Shown here piece after piece: positions 47,972 through 57,486 of a DNA stretch of 64,000 bases; positions within the stretch are counted from its first letter, which is position 1; every line of letters starts with the position of its first letter. This DNA comes from Planctomycetota bacterium. Its GTDB lineage: Bacteria > Planctomycetota > UBA1135 > UBA2386. The translations under genes and the position numbers were made by a program. The stretch is from contig JANQJF010000071.1 of assembly GCA_028281765.1 (NCBI GenBank), forward strand, positions 1-64,000. The letters run 5' to 3'. The notes under the pieces were generated by a model, which searched no databases, was not told the DNA's origin, and saw nothing but the letters and a program-made list of their open reading frames with translations.

Positions 47972-49753
47972 TCAGTCCCGCCGACGGACGCAGAGGTCGT
48001 GCCACCGAGTGGCGCACAGGACCTTCCAGGACATGCGATGGTAGGCACCGCGGTCGAGTTCTTCCAGCGCGGCGCGCGCGTGCTGCCGACCGTTCGGCAC
48101 CTCGCTCCACAGCGGATCGGCAGCGGCCTCGCGAACAGCGTCGCAAAGCGGGCCCCGGATCCATTGCGTCTCGGGGACTGCGAACGCGGTCTTGTCGCGG
48201 CGATAGAGCACGGACTCGGGCACGCGACCCCGCATCGCGGTGCGCAACAGCGCCTTCGGGAATCCGTCCGCAGCGCAGTCCCGCGCCGACAGACGCACGG
48301 CCGCTTCGACGAGCCGGTGATCCAAGAACGGGAGCCGGGCCTCGACGCCGAACGACATCGAGTTGCGATCCGCGTAGCGCAGCAGCGACGGCAGACTCAG
48401 CCGCAACAGCGACGCGCGCAACGCCGCGGACAGACAGTCCGGAAGTCCCGTCGTCCGCCCGCGGAAGCGACTCAACACGACGCTGCCCAAAAGTAACGCG
48501 TACGGGAACCGCGGCCCGACGAACGCGCGCAACGCGCGATGCGCAGCGAAGAACCCGTCGGTCCGCCAGAGCGCCGCGAGCGCTTTCGGCACCACCCAGT
48601 CGTAGCCACCGAACAGCTCGTCCGCCCCCTGCCCGTCGAACATCACGCGCAAGCCGAGTTCGGACGCGCGCCGGAACACGCACCGCTGCGCGTAGATCGA
48701 CGGCCCGAGGAAGGGCTCGCCCTGCCGCGCGATCAGCTCGTCGAGTTCGGCGGCGCAGCCTTCTCCGGTGACCTCGACGAACTCGACTTCGAGATCCAGA
48801 TGCTCGGCGACTTCGCGCACGAGAGTGCGCTCGTCCGCTTCGGGCACGGGCGCGTACGCGTGCACCCCGACGTAGCGCATGCTCGACGCCTCCTCGGCCT
48901 GCTGCCGCACGGCGGCGACGACGCTCGGCGAGTCGACCCCACCGCTGATACTCGTCCCGATCGGCACATCGCTCCGGAGTCGCAGACGCACCGAGTCGTC
49001 GAACAGCTCACGGAGTTCGTCCGCGGTCAGCGGCGGCGCATCGCGCTCCGGCTCGGGCAGATTCCAGTAGGGCGACTCCGTGCAATTCACGCGGCCGTCC
49101 TCGACGTCGGCGATCAGCCGATGCCCGGCCGGCAGCTCACGAATCCCGCGGAAGAAGGTTTCCGCATGACGCTCCTGCCACGAAGTCGCCATGAACTCGT
49201 CGAGGCGTTCGGCATCGAGAGCACGCGGTACGGGAGCCCCGAAGCGCAGCACGGACTCGAGCTCCGAACCGAACACGAGACCCGCCAGACCAGACCAGTA
49301 GAAGAACGGCTTCTCGCCGAGACGATCCCTCGCGCAGAAGAGCCGGCGTCGCCGCGCGTCCCAGATCGCGAACGCGAACATGCCGTTGAGCTTCTGGACG
49401 CAGTCCTCGCCCCACTCGCGATACGCCGCGAGCAACACCTCGGTGTCGCCCGTGGTCGTGAACTGGTGCGAACGCGCGCTCAGCTCGTCGCGCAGCTCGA
49501 CGTAGTTGTAGATCTCGCCGTTGTAGACCGTGCACAGGTCGTTGCGCACCATCGGCTGGTTCGCCGCTTCGCTGAGATCGAGGATCGAAAGGCGCCGGTG
49601 CCCGAACGCGACGAGGACGTCCCCGAGGTCGCTACTCCATCGCCCCTCGGCATCCGGTCCCCGCGTGAGGATCGGCGCGAGCATCGCGGCAATCCGCCGG
49701 TTCCCGGTGTCGACATGCGACCGACCTACGGCAAACCCGGCAATCCCACACAC
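47972..49753 (-). CDS. asnB: Asparagine synthase (glutamine-hydrolysing)-like
   Basis: MCGIAGFAVG (Ntn Cys2), YNGEIYNYVELRDEL, SISGGVDSPSVVAAV, FDGQGADELFGGY. Confidence 0.93.
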   Translation of the reverse strand: MCGIAGFAVGRSHVDTGNRRIAAMLAPILTRGPDAEGRWSSDLGDVLVAFGHRRLSILDLSEAANQPMVRNDLCTVYNGEIYNYVELRDELSARSHQFTTTGDTEVLLAAYREWGEDCVQKLNGMFAFAIWDARRRRLFCARDRLGEKPFFYWSGLAGLVFGSELESVLRFGAPVPRALDAERLDEFMATSWQERHAETFFRGIRELPAGHRLIADVEDGRVNCTESPYWNLPEPERDAPPLTADELRELFDDSVRLRLRSDVPIGTSISGGVDSPSVVAAVRQQAEEASSMRYVGVHAYAPVPEADERTLVREVAEHLDLEVEFVEVTGEGCAAELDELIARQGEPFLGPSIYAQRCVFRRASELGLRVMFDGQGADELFGGYDWVVPKALAALWRTDGFFAAHRALRAFVGPRFPYALLLGSVVLSRFRGRTTGLPDCLSAALRASLLRLSLPSLLRYADRNSMSFGVEARLPFLDHRLVEAAVRLSARDCAADGFPKALLRTAMRGRVPESVLYRRDKTAFAVPETQWIRGPLCDAVREAAADPLWSEVPNGRQHARAALEELDRGAYHRMSWKVLCATRWHDLCVRRRD

Positions 49754-49757
49754 GCGA

Positions 49758-50810
49758 TCAGGCCCGCAGCTCGCGAACGATGACGTCGCCCGCGGTCCCG
49801 TCTCCGTACACGGCCGGCGCGTCGGTCACCGGCGCATCGGCCCAGGCGATCGCGTCCCGGATGGCCTGCTCCGACGAGCCCACCACGCGGTTCGCGCCGA
49901 TCTCGACCAGCTCGACCCACTCGGTCTCGTCCCGCATCGTCACGCAGCGTTTGCCGAACCAGAACGCTTCCTTCTGCAGTCCACCCGAATCCGTCAGCAC
50001 GAAGCGGGCGGCCTCGAGAAGGCCCAGCATTTCGAAGTACGAGACCGGCTCGACGATGCGCAGCGATCCCTGCGGCGAGATCCCGAGCCGCTCGAAGGTC
50101 GCGGCCGTGCGGGGATGCAGCGGCAGCACGACGGGAATGTCCGAACCCTCGAGCGCGGCGACGATGCCGCGCAGGCGTTCGGGCTCGTCGGTGTTCTCGG
50201 CGCGGTGCAGCGTCGCGAGCGCGAACGGCCCGTCGATCGACGGCGCGATCGCTTTCTGCCGGTAGTGCTCGACGGCGTCGGCCATGACGTCGCCGACGAC
50301 GCGCACTCCATCGTGGATGCCTTCGTTCGCGAGGTGCTTCTTCGAAACCTCGGACGGGCAGAACAGCCACTGCGACACGTGGTCGGTCAGCACGCGGTTG
50401 ACCTCTTCGGGCATCGCGCGGTTGAAGCTGCGAAGACCGGCCTCGACGTGCGCGACCGGCACGTGCAGCTTGGCCGCCGCCAGGGCCGCCGCGAGCGTCG
50501 AATTCGTGTCGCCGTAGACGAGCACGACGTCCGGGCTGCGCGCGAGGATCTCCCGCTCGATCCCCGCGAGCATCGCGCCGGTGGTCTCCCCGTGCCGCCC
50601 CGACCCGACCGCGAGATCCACGACCGGCCGCGGGATGTCCATCTGCTCGAAGAACACCTCGCTCATGCCGTGATCGTAGTGCTGGCCCGTGTGGACGATC
50701 TCCTCTTCGATCGCGGGGCCGCCCGCCGCGCGCGCGCGAAGCACTGCGCGGCTGACGACCGCCGCCTTCACGAACTGGGGGCGCGCGCCCACGACGGTGA
50801 GGATCTTCAT
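49758..50810 (-). CDS. UDP-N-acetylglucosamine 2-epimerase family (WecB/WbpI-like)
   Basis: MKILTVVGARPQFVKAAVVSRAV, HTGQHYD, VYGDTNSTLA, HVEAGLRSFNR..PEEVNRVLTDHVS, LTDSGGLQKEAFWFGKRCVTMRDETEW. Confidence 0.96.
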   Translation of the reverse strand: MKILTVVGARPQFVKAAVVSRAVLRARAAGGPAIEEEIVHTGQHYDHGMSEVFFEQMDIPRPVVDLAVGSGRHGETTGAMLAGIEREILARSPDVVLVYGDTNSTLAAALAAAKLHVPVAHVEAGLRSFNRAMPEEVNRVLTDHVSQWLFCPSEVSKKHLANEGIHDGVRVVGDVMADAVEHYRQKAIAPSIDGPFALATLHRAENTDEPERLRGIVAALEGSDIPVVLPLHPRTAATFERLGISPQGSLRIVEPVSYFEMLGLLEAARFVLTDSGGLQKEAFWFGKRCVTMRDETEWVELVEIGANRVVGSSEQAIRDAIAWADAPVTDAPAVYGDGTAGDVIVRELRA

Positions 50811-50832
50811 CGGGAGGGATGTTGTGGTTGGG

Positions 50833-50884
50833 CAGGCGCAAGCGCAAGCGCACGTGCACGAAACGTTCCCGTGGCCCTTGCCCC
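50833..50884. repeat. Copy of dispersed intergenic repeat family (reduced)
   Basis: caggcgcaagcgcaagcgcacg ... cccgtggcccttgcccc, similar to 42718-42739 and 42819-42836. Confidence 0.45.
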
Positions 50885-50962
50885 TGCGCACCTTCCGACG
50901 AACCTCGAAAAACCCGTGCCATTCCCTCACCCCTTCCGGTTTCTCCCACACCGGAGGGCACG

Positions 50963-52213
50963 ATGGGATCGAGCACGCCACCAAGACCGACCTGCAGTCC
51001 GCACCGCGTCGCACTCGCCATCCTCTGCCTCACCGCCATCGCCGTCATCGCTTGGCTCCGTCACGACGCGCCCACCGCCGCGTATCTGCGTACGACCACC
51101 CTCGAGTCCCTGATTCGAAACGCCCTCGAACTCACCGATCCTCGCTATTCTCCCGACCGGCTCGGCAAACCCCGCGGCCAGCTCGACACCGTCTTCGACT
51201 ACGACTTCGAACGGCTCGAAGCGATCCGTCGACGGCTCGACGGTGTCGACCGACGTGCCGTGCTCGCCGAGCTCTTCGACCGGATCTCGCACGACTGCAC
51301 GACCGACCACGACCGCCACGTCGCGGTCCTCGAGTTCTGCAACAAGTGCGGCTTCTACAACGCGATCCAGCCGATGTGGCCCGATCGCACGCCGGTCTTC
51401 GATCCGCTGATCTGCCTCGAGCTCGCCGAACAACGTTGCGGCCACTCCGCGCGTGTCGCTGCGTCGCTACTCGACGCAGGCGGCTACGAGACGCGGATCG
51501 TCCAGCTGGGCGGACACCTCATCGCCGAGGTGTTCTACGACGACGACTGGCACTACCTCGACGCGACGTCGTTCGGCGGGCGCTGGACCGTGACCGACGC
51601 CGACGGCTCGATTCCGAGCGTCCACGAGCTCGGCCACCGCCCGTTCGCGATCGACGCGGGACCTTCGTACGTCGAACCCAATCAGCCCAACACGCCGATC
51701 GGCAGCGGGATCTATCCGTCCTACTACTACTTCTCGCAGCGCGCCTACACGGTGCCCGCGAAGACCTACAGGAAGCTCGCGACCGCGGGCGAAGAGGCGG
51801 CGAGTCGCAACTACGGGTGGGAATTCTCGCGCGCGCTCCGCGACGAGTCGCGGCCGCTCTACGACTTCGCTCCGAAGCATCTGCCGTCGACTCCCGGCAC
51901 TCCGCAACTCGACGGTGATCGCATCACGTGGCGCGCATCGACCGACCCCGACGGCGACCTGATGGGCTACCGTGTCTATGTCGGGTCGCGTTCTCGTGGA
52001 TGGTGCTACGGCAAGGGCTGGCGACCGGAGATGTACGACGGACGACTGTCGCTGCCGCCCGGAGACCGCGCCGTGCTCGAGACGGCCGAAGCTTCGATCG
52101 ATGCTCCCCCGACTCGGCCGGCCTACGTGACCGTCATGGCATTCGATCGGCACGGCGAATCGGTCGGCCGCGAGCTCTATCCGATGTCGCCGGAGCTCGC
52201 GCTCACCGACTGA
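50963..52213 (+). CDS. Transglutaminase-like protein with N-terminal TM segment
   Basis: EQRCGHSARVAASLLDAGGYETRIVQLGGHLIAEVFYDDDWHYLDAT: Cys-His-Asp transglutaminase-like core. Confidence 0.75.
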   Translation: MGSSTPPRPTCSPHRVALAILCLTAIAVIAWLRHDAPTAAYLRTTTLESLIRNALELTDPRYSPDRLGKPRGQLDTVFDYDFERLEAIRRRLDGVDRRAVLAELFDRISHDCTTDHDRHVAVLEFCNKCGFYNAIQPMWPDRTPVFDPLICLELAEQRCGHSARVAASLLDAGGYETRIVQLGGHLIAEVFYDDDWHYLDATSFGGRWTVTDADGSIPSVHELGHRPFAIDAGPSYVEPNQPNTPIGSGIYPSYYYFSQRAYTVPAKTYRKLATAGEEAASRNYGWEFSRALRDESRPLYDFAPKHLPSTPGTPQLDGDRITWRASTDPDGDLMGYRVYVGSRSRGWCYGKGWRPEMYDGRLSLPPGDRAVLETAEASIDAPPTRPAYVTVMAFDRHGESVGRELYPMSPELALTD

Positions 52214-52216
52214 ACG

Positions 52217-53287
52217 TCACTGCCAGTAGCCACGATCAGGAGCGTCGTAAACTCGCAGCATCCGCTCAGCGATCGTCCGCGGGTCGTGCCAGCGCTCGAC
52301 GAACGTGCGCGACCGCCGGCCGATGTCGGCGAGGCGTTCGGGGTTCTCGAGCAGCTCACCCACGATGTCGTGCACGTCGTCCGGCGTCGCGCGCACGATC
52401 GGCAGCTCCTCGGCCATCGCCTCCGGAATGAACCGCAGATCCTCCTCGCGCACGTAGGCTACGACCGGCTTGCCCATCGCCATCAGCTCGACCGCGAATG
52501 CGCCGTACCACCCGACGCGCAGCTGATCGATCACGAGGTCCGCGTCGCGGTACATCGCCATCGCTTCGTCGTGCGGCACGTTCTCGACGAGGCGGAAGTC
52601 GACGTCGCACTCCCGCTCGATCGACGCCATCGCCGCGAGCACGTCGTCCGTGCCCTTCACGAGTCGGTTCGTCGGCGCGTGCAGCACGGTCATCCGCCCG
52701 CTCGCCTTCGGCGGCCGAACCTCGACGTCCTGCGGCTTGACCGCGGCGTAGGGCACGAAGTCCGCGTCGGGGATCACGTGGAGCAAATCGGGATTGACCG
52801 CGAACACGCGGTGCGCGTGTTTGCGCACGAACTCGATGCGGCGCGCCTTCCGCGCGTCGTCGGCCGGGTTGCACAGTCCCGGCCCCTCACGATTCCCGCA
52901 GCACGAGATCGCGAAGTTTGCAGCGCAGTACGAATGCTGCCGCGCATCACAGCCCTGGAACGTGACGAACACCTTCTTGCCGAGCTTCCGCAGCAGCGGC
53001 AGGTCGACGCCGCGCCCACCGACCATCGGCAGGAACGTCTGGCCGAAGTTGAAGTGGAACACGTCGTAACGACGCACCGCCTTGCCGAAGAACCGCAGGC
53101 GGTGCGCGAGGTCTGACCACTTGCTGTCCGGCTTCGCGCCGAGGTCGATGTCTACCGGATAGCGCAGCCACGACCGCCGGAGCACCGCGACCTCGGAGTC
53201 GGCCTCGTGCGCACGCTCGCCGTGCGACAGCGCGACCGGATGCCCGCCGACGTCGGTCGGGAAGTGCAGAATGCGCGTGTCAGGCAT
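52217..53287 (-). CDS. Glycosyltransferase
   Basis: MTVLHAPTNRLVKGTDDVLAAM, MAMYRDADLVIDQLRVGWYGAFAVELMAMGKPVVAYV. Confidence 0.85.
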   Translation of the reverse strand: MPDTRILHFPTDVGGHPVALSHGERAHEADSEVAVLRRSWLRYPVDIDLGAKPDSKWSDLAHRLRFFGKAVRRYDVFHFNFGQTFLPMVGGRGVDLPLLRKLGKKVFVTFQGCDARQHSYCAANFAISCCGNREGPGLCNPADDARKARRIEFVRKHAHRVFAVNPDLLHVIPDADFVPYAAVKPQDVEVRPPKASGRMTVLHAPTNRLVKGTDDVLAAMASIERECDVDFRLVENVPHDEAMAMYRDADLVIDQLRVGWYGAFAVELMAMGKPVVAYVREEDLRFIPEAMAEELPIVRATPDDVHDIVGELLENPERLADIGRRSRTFVERWHDPRTIAERMLRVYDAPDRGYWQ

Positions 53288-54161
53288 CCAGTGTGCGGTC
53301 GATCGCCGCGCGGAACGGCGTGAAGTCGGGCGCCCCGAACGCCTGCAGGCGCGACACGTCGGCGATCAGGTCGAACACGCGCGCACGCCCCGAGTCCTCG
53401 AACACGGGCTCGACGCCGAGCTTGGCGCCAATCGCTTCGCCGACATCACGGATGCTGACCGGCTCCGGCGCCGCGACGTTGAGGACCTGTGGCACGTCTT
53501 CGCCGGCGACGCCGCGCCGACAGATGTCGGTCAGCGACGCGACGACGTCATCGACGTAGGTCAGCGAGATGCGGAGGCCACCCTTGTCGGCCGCGTCCTG
53601 CGGGTTCGCATCGATCGACATCGCCTCACCGCGCCGCACGCGACCGGTCAGCGCCGGCACGAGCATCGTCTGTTGGCCAGGACCAAACACGCCGAACAGC
53701 CGCACGCACACGATCCGCATGTCGTCGGGTAGCAGACGCAGCGCGTCCTCGGCCGTGATCTTGCTCAGGGCGTACGGGTCGTCGCGCCGAACGGGACTCG
53801 ACTCGTCGAGCGGCTCGAACGACGGGCCGTAGACGCTGCCGGTCGACGCGTAGACGAACACCTTCGCGCCCGCGTCGGCCGCGGCCTTCGCGGCACGCAG
53901 CCCGCCGACGACGTTGACGCCGAACAGGTGATCTCCCCGTTCGGCGAAGTCCCGGTAGTGCGGCGACTGCGACAGGTAGATCACCGCGTCCGCCGGATCG
54001 AGCGCTACCGCCTCGTTCAGCACGTCGAGCGTGCGGAACGAGTAGTCCGCCTTCGGATCGACGACGTCGAAACCGACCACCTCGTCGTCCGGCGAGAGGT
54101 GCATGGAATCACACAGATGACGGCCGACAAATCCGCCGGCTCCGAAAACAGCAACCTTCAC
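53280..54161 (-). CDS. NAD-dependent epimerase/dehydratase
   Basis: MKVAVFGAGGFVGRHLCDSM, VYASTGSVYGPS, DPYALSKITAED. Confidence 0.93.
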   Translation of the reverse strand: MKVAVFGAGGFVGRHLCDSMHLSPDDEVVGFDVVDPKADYSFRTLDVLNEAVALDPADAVIYLSQSPHYRDFAERGDHLFGVNVVGGLRAAKAAADAGAKVFVYASTGSVYGPSFEPLDESSPVRRDDPYALSKITAEDALRLLPDDMRIVCVRLFGVFGPGQQTMLVPALTGRVRRGEAMSIDANPQDAADKGGLRISLTYVDDVVASLTDICRRGVAGEDVPQVLNVAAPEPVSIRDVGEAIGAKLGVEPVFEDSGRARVFDLIADVSRLQAFGAPDFTPFRAAIDRTLDA

Positions 54162-54250
54162 TCGAGCACTCCGGTCTGGGTTGACCTTCCGGCGGCCGCG
54201 CCAGCCGGGACGCGACCCAGCCTAGTCGCGCCACCCGCAAAAGACACGCG

Positions 54251-55408
54251 CTACGCGGCCCCGATCTCGGCGTAGACGCGGCCGAGCCGCTCCGCGAACG
54301 CCGCGATCGTGTGGTGGCGCTCGATGTAGCGGCGGCCCTGCTCGCCGAGGTCACGCACGCGCTGCCGGTCGCCCGCGAGCTCGCGCAAGCGCGCCGCGAT
54401 GGTCGCGGGCGCGACATCGACGATCGGGCACTCGTCCGGCGCGAGCAGGTACTCCTCCGGCTTGCGGATGAAGCACATCACCGCCTTGCCGAGCGCCATC
54501 GCCTCCTGGGCGAGGTACCCATGGAAGCCGATGATGCACTGGTCGAAGATCACGTCGGCGGAGCGGTAGAGCTCGAGCGCCTCTCGGTTGGGCACGCGTT
54601 CGACGAGCTGCAGGTCGATCTCGACGCCTTCTTCGCGTAGCCGCTCGACAGCCTCGAGCAGGTGACGGGTGCCTTTGAACTCGCGGTGGTTCGGCGCGTG
54701 GACGACGCGCAGCGGCGCCGCTGTGTCCGCCGCCGGATACACCGGCGCGTAGCGCGCGCCATCCTCGGCCTCGAGATCGACCGGCCAGAAGTACAGGTCG
54801 TTGCGGCTCCCGGGCGTGTATTCGGCCATGTCCCCCATCGCGAAGACGGCCGTCGCATCCTGCAGCGACGCCGCGTGGTTGCGCTGCTGCAGCGCGTCCT
54901 CACACACGCACGCGATGCCCGGCGCCGGACAGTCGACGCAGCAATGGAACTCCCCGAGCGCGCGCGTGCGCTCGACGGTGCGCACGTCCGCACCGTAGGT
55001 CCACAGGAACACCTGCTTGCCGAGCGAGCGAAGCAGCGGCAGCTCCTTCGGGTGGAAGCAATAGGCCTGCTCGGGCGGCAGCAGCCCGCGATCGCAGAAG
55101 AAGTGGAACCGGTCGTAGCGGAACACCGCCCACAAGAAGACGACGTACGGCACGAACAGCCCGACGAGCGGCATGCGCACCCACTTCGACAGGTCGTAAC
55201 GAAACTGCTGCGTGATGAAGTAGGTCTCGTAGACGAGCGTGTCGGCGCGCTCGACCATCTGCTCCTCGGCGCGCGCCTGCATCACGAAGTTGATGATCGG
55301 CGAGCCGGCCCAGAGGCTCCGCACGCGCGCACGGCGTCGCCGCAGTCGACTCAGCTGAGCGACTACGCGCACGACCCCGAACACGGCCGCACGCAGGAGC
55401 GCCTTCAC
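54251..55408 (-). CDS. Glycosyltransferase
   Basis: GTG start overlapping asnB-like stop; RVVHAPNHREFKGTRHLLEAV, YRSADVIFDQCIIGFHGYLAQEAMALGKAVMCFI. Confidence 0.85.
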   Translation of the reverse strand: MKALLRAAVFGVVRVVAQLSRLRRRRARVRSLWAGSPIINFVMQARAEEQMVERADTLVYETYFITQQFRYDLSKWVRMPLVGLFVPYVVFLWAVFRYDRFHFFCDRGLLPPEQAYCFHPKELPLLRSLGKQVFLWTYGADVRTVERTRALGEFHCCVDCPAPGIACVCEDALQQRNHAASLQDATAVFAMGDMAEYTPGSRNDLYFWPVDLEAEDGARYAPVYPAADTAAPLRVVHAPNHREFKGTRHLLEAVERLREEGVEIDLQLVERVPNREALELYRSADVIFDQCIIGFHGYLAQEAMALGKAVMCFIRKPEEYLLAPDECPIVDVAPATIAARLRELAGDRQRVRDLGEQGRRYIERHHTIAAFAERLGRVYAEIGAA

Positions 55409-57462
55409 CGCAGCGTGTCGCGCGCGGGTAGCTGATACGCCTCGCTCGCGCGCGGCGACTCGCCGGTCGACGCCTCGTCGGCGAAGTGGCGCTGGATCCA
55501 CTCGACGCTGAGCAGCGACCACACGAGCAGGCGGTGGTTGCGGCGACCGTCGAAGTGCTCGTCGAGCTTGGCCTTGACGAACTCGGCGTCGAACCACGGC
55601 CGCTCGAGCGTGCGCTTGTCGAGCAGGATCTCCTTGATGTAGTCCATCGAAGGACCGCGGTACCAGTTCTCGTCGGGCGGCGAGAAGCCCTGCTTCTGCT
55701 GGTGCAAGAACTCGCGCGGCAGCAGGTCCTCCATCGCGCGCCGCAGGCACAGCTTGCCCTCGGACGACTCGATGTGGTCGTTGCCCGAGTTGACGAGCTT
55801 GTCGAGGTGCAGCTTGGCCGACGACGGGATGCGCCACGCCAGGTCCGCGAGGTCGTTGTCGAGGAACGGCACGCGGCTCTCCATGCTGTGCGCCATCGAG
55901 ATCTTGTCCTCGGTGACGAGCAGGCCGTTGAGGAACGTCTCGAATTCGAAGTGAAGCGCGCGCTGGAGCCCGTTCTCGGCGTCCGACAGGTCGGGGTGCC
56001 GCTCGGGCGCGCGGGATAGCACGCCTTCGAGGCTGCGCCGCGGCGCGTCGAGGCAGCGGCGCAGGTCGGGCGCGAACAGCCCCGTCAGCTCACCGGCCGG
56101 CAGCAGGCGGTGCCAGTAGCCGTAGTACTTCTTCGCGAACTCTTCGTCGCTGAGACCCTGCAGCGCCGGTCGGTAGCGCCACGGGTAGCCCGCGAACAGC
56201 TCGTCACCACCGGTGCCCGCGAGGCAAACCTTGACGAAGCGACTCGCGAGCTTCGCGACGTACCACACCTGATGGCACATCCCGACGCGCGGGTCGTCCA
56301 TGTGCCACGTGATCTTGTCCATCGCCGCAGGCATGTCGCCCGCGTGCAGCACGACGTCGTAGTGCTCGGTCTGCAGCAGATACGACAGCCGCTCCGCGTC
56401 GCGCCGCTCGTCGAAGCCCTGCTCGATGCCGTTGACGTTCGTCAGGTCGAAACCACCCGTGAAGGTGTGCATGCGCGGGATCGCGCGGCCGGCGACCGCG
56501 ACGATCGAACCGCTGTCCATGCCGCCCGACAGGTACGAGCCGACCGCGACGTCACTGATCAGCTGCCGCTCGACGGCCTGCTTGAACGCGTCGACGATCT
56601 GCTCCGACAGCGCGACCGGATCCTCGCCGAGCTTCGGGTCGACGCTCGGGAAGCCTGCGAAGAAGCGCTTCTTCTCGACCTTGCCACCGAGCGACGGTCG
56701 CACGCGCAGCATGTGCCCGGGCTCGAGCAGCCGCACCGACTGCCACACCGTCGAGTCCCCGTAAAGGTTTTGGAACGTCAGGTATTCGACGAGCGATTCG
56801 GCCTCGATCGCGGCCTCGAGCGTGCCGCTGCGGAAGAGCGCCTTCACCTCGGACGCGAAGACGAGCTGCCCGTCGCGGTGCGCGTAGTAGAGCGGCTTGA
56901 CGCCGAAGCGATCGCGCGCGAGCACGAGCTCGTTGTCGAGGCGATCGTAGATCGCCAGCGCGAACATGCCGTTGAGCATCGACAGGCTCGCTTCGCCGAA
57001 CTCTTCCCAGAGGTAGAGCAGGACCTCGGTGTCGCTGCGCGTGTCGAACGTGTAGCCGCGCTCCTGCAGCGTCGCCCGCAGCTCCTTGAAGTTGTAGATC
57101 TCGCCGTTGTAGACGATCCAGTAGCGCTGGTCCGACGTCGCCATCGGCTGGTGACCCTTGTGGGTCAGATCCAGGATCGACAGTCGACGGTGTCCGAGCG
57201 CGACCCAGAAGTCTTGGCGCTCGAGCTCGCGACGGCAGTACTCGCCGTGGAACGCCGGCAGGTGCTCATTGATGTGCCGAAAGCGCGGATCGACGAACGC
57301 GTGCCATACGCCGCCGCGGCCGCGGTCGCCGCGGCCCGGCTTGAAGAACGCGTAGCCGGCATCGTCGGGGCCACGGTGTGCGATCGCGTCGCACATGTGC
57401 TTGATGGCGCCCTCGAAGATCGGACGACTGCCCAGACGAACGATGCCAGCGATGCCGCACAT
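55405..57462 (-). CDS. asnB: Asparagine synthase (glutamine-hydrolysing)-like
   Basis: MCGIAGIVRLG, YNGEIYNFKELRATL, GSYLSGGMDSGSIVAV, LAGTGGDELFAGYPWRY, SMESRVPFLDNDL. Confidence 0.95.
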   Translation of the reverse strand: MCGIAGIVRLGSRPIFEGAIKHMCDAIAHRGPDDAGYAFFKPGRGDRGRGGVWHAFVDPRFRHINEHLPAFHGEYCRRELERQDFWVALGHRRLSILDLTHKGHQPMATSDQRYWIVYNGEIYNFKELRATLQERGYTFDTRSDTEVLLYLWEEFGEASLSMLNGMFALAIYDRLDNELVLARDRFGVKPLYYAHRDGQLVFASEVKALFRSGTLEAAIEAESLVEYLTFQNLYGDSTVWQSVRLLEPGHMLRVRPSLGGKVEKKRFFAGFPSVDPKLGEDPVALSEQIVDAFKQAVERQLISDVAVGSYLSGGMDSGSIVAVAGRAIPRMHTFTGGFDLTNVNGIEQGFDERRDAERLSYLLQTEHYDVVLHAGDMPAAMDKITWHMDDPRVGMCHQVWYVAKLASRFVKVCLAGTGGDELFAGYPWRYRPALQGLSDEEFAKKYYGYWHRLLPAGELTGLFAPDLRRCLDAPRRSLEGVLSRAPERHPDLSDAENGLQRALHFEFETFLNGLLVTEDKISMAHSMESRVPFLDNDLADLAWRIPSSAKLHLDKLVNSGNDHIESSEGKLCLRRAMEDLLPREFLHQQKQGFSPPDENWYRGPSMDYIKEILLDKRTLERPWFDAEFVKAKLDEHFDGRRNHRLLVWSLLSVEWIQRHFADEASTGESPRASEAYQLPARDTLR

Positions 57463-57486
57463 GATCGGAACTCAGCGCGGATGCGC

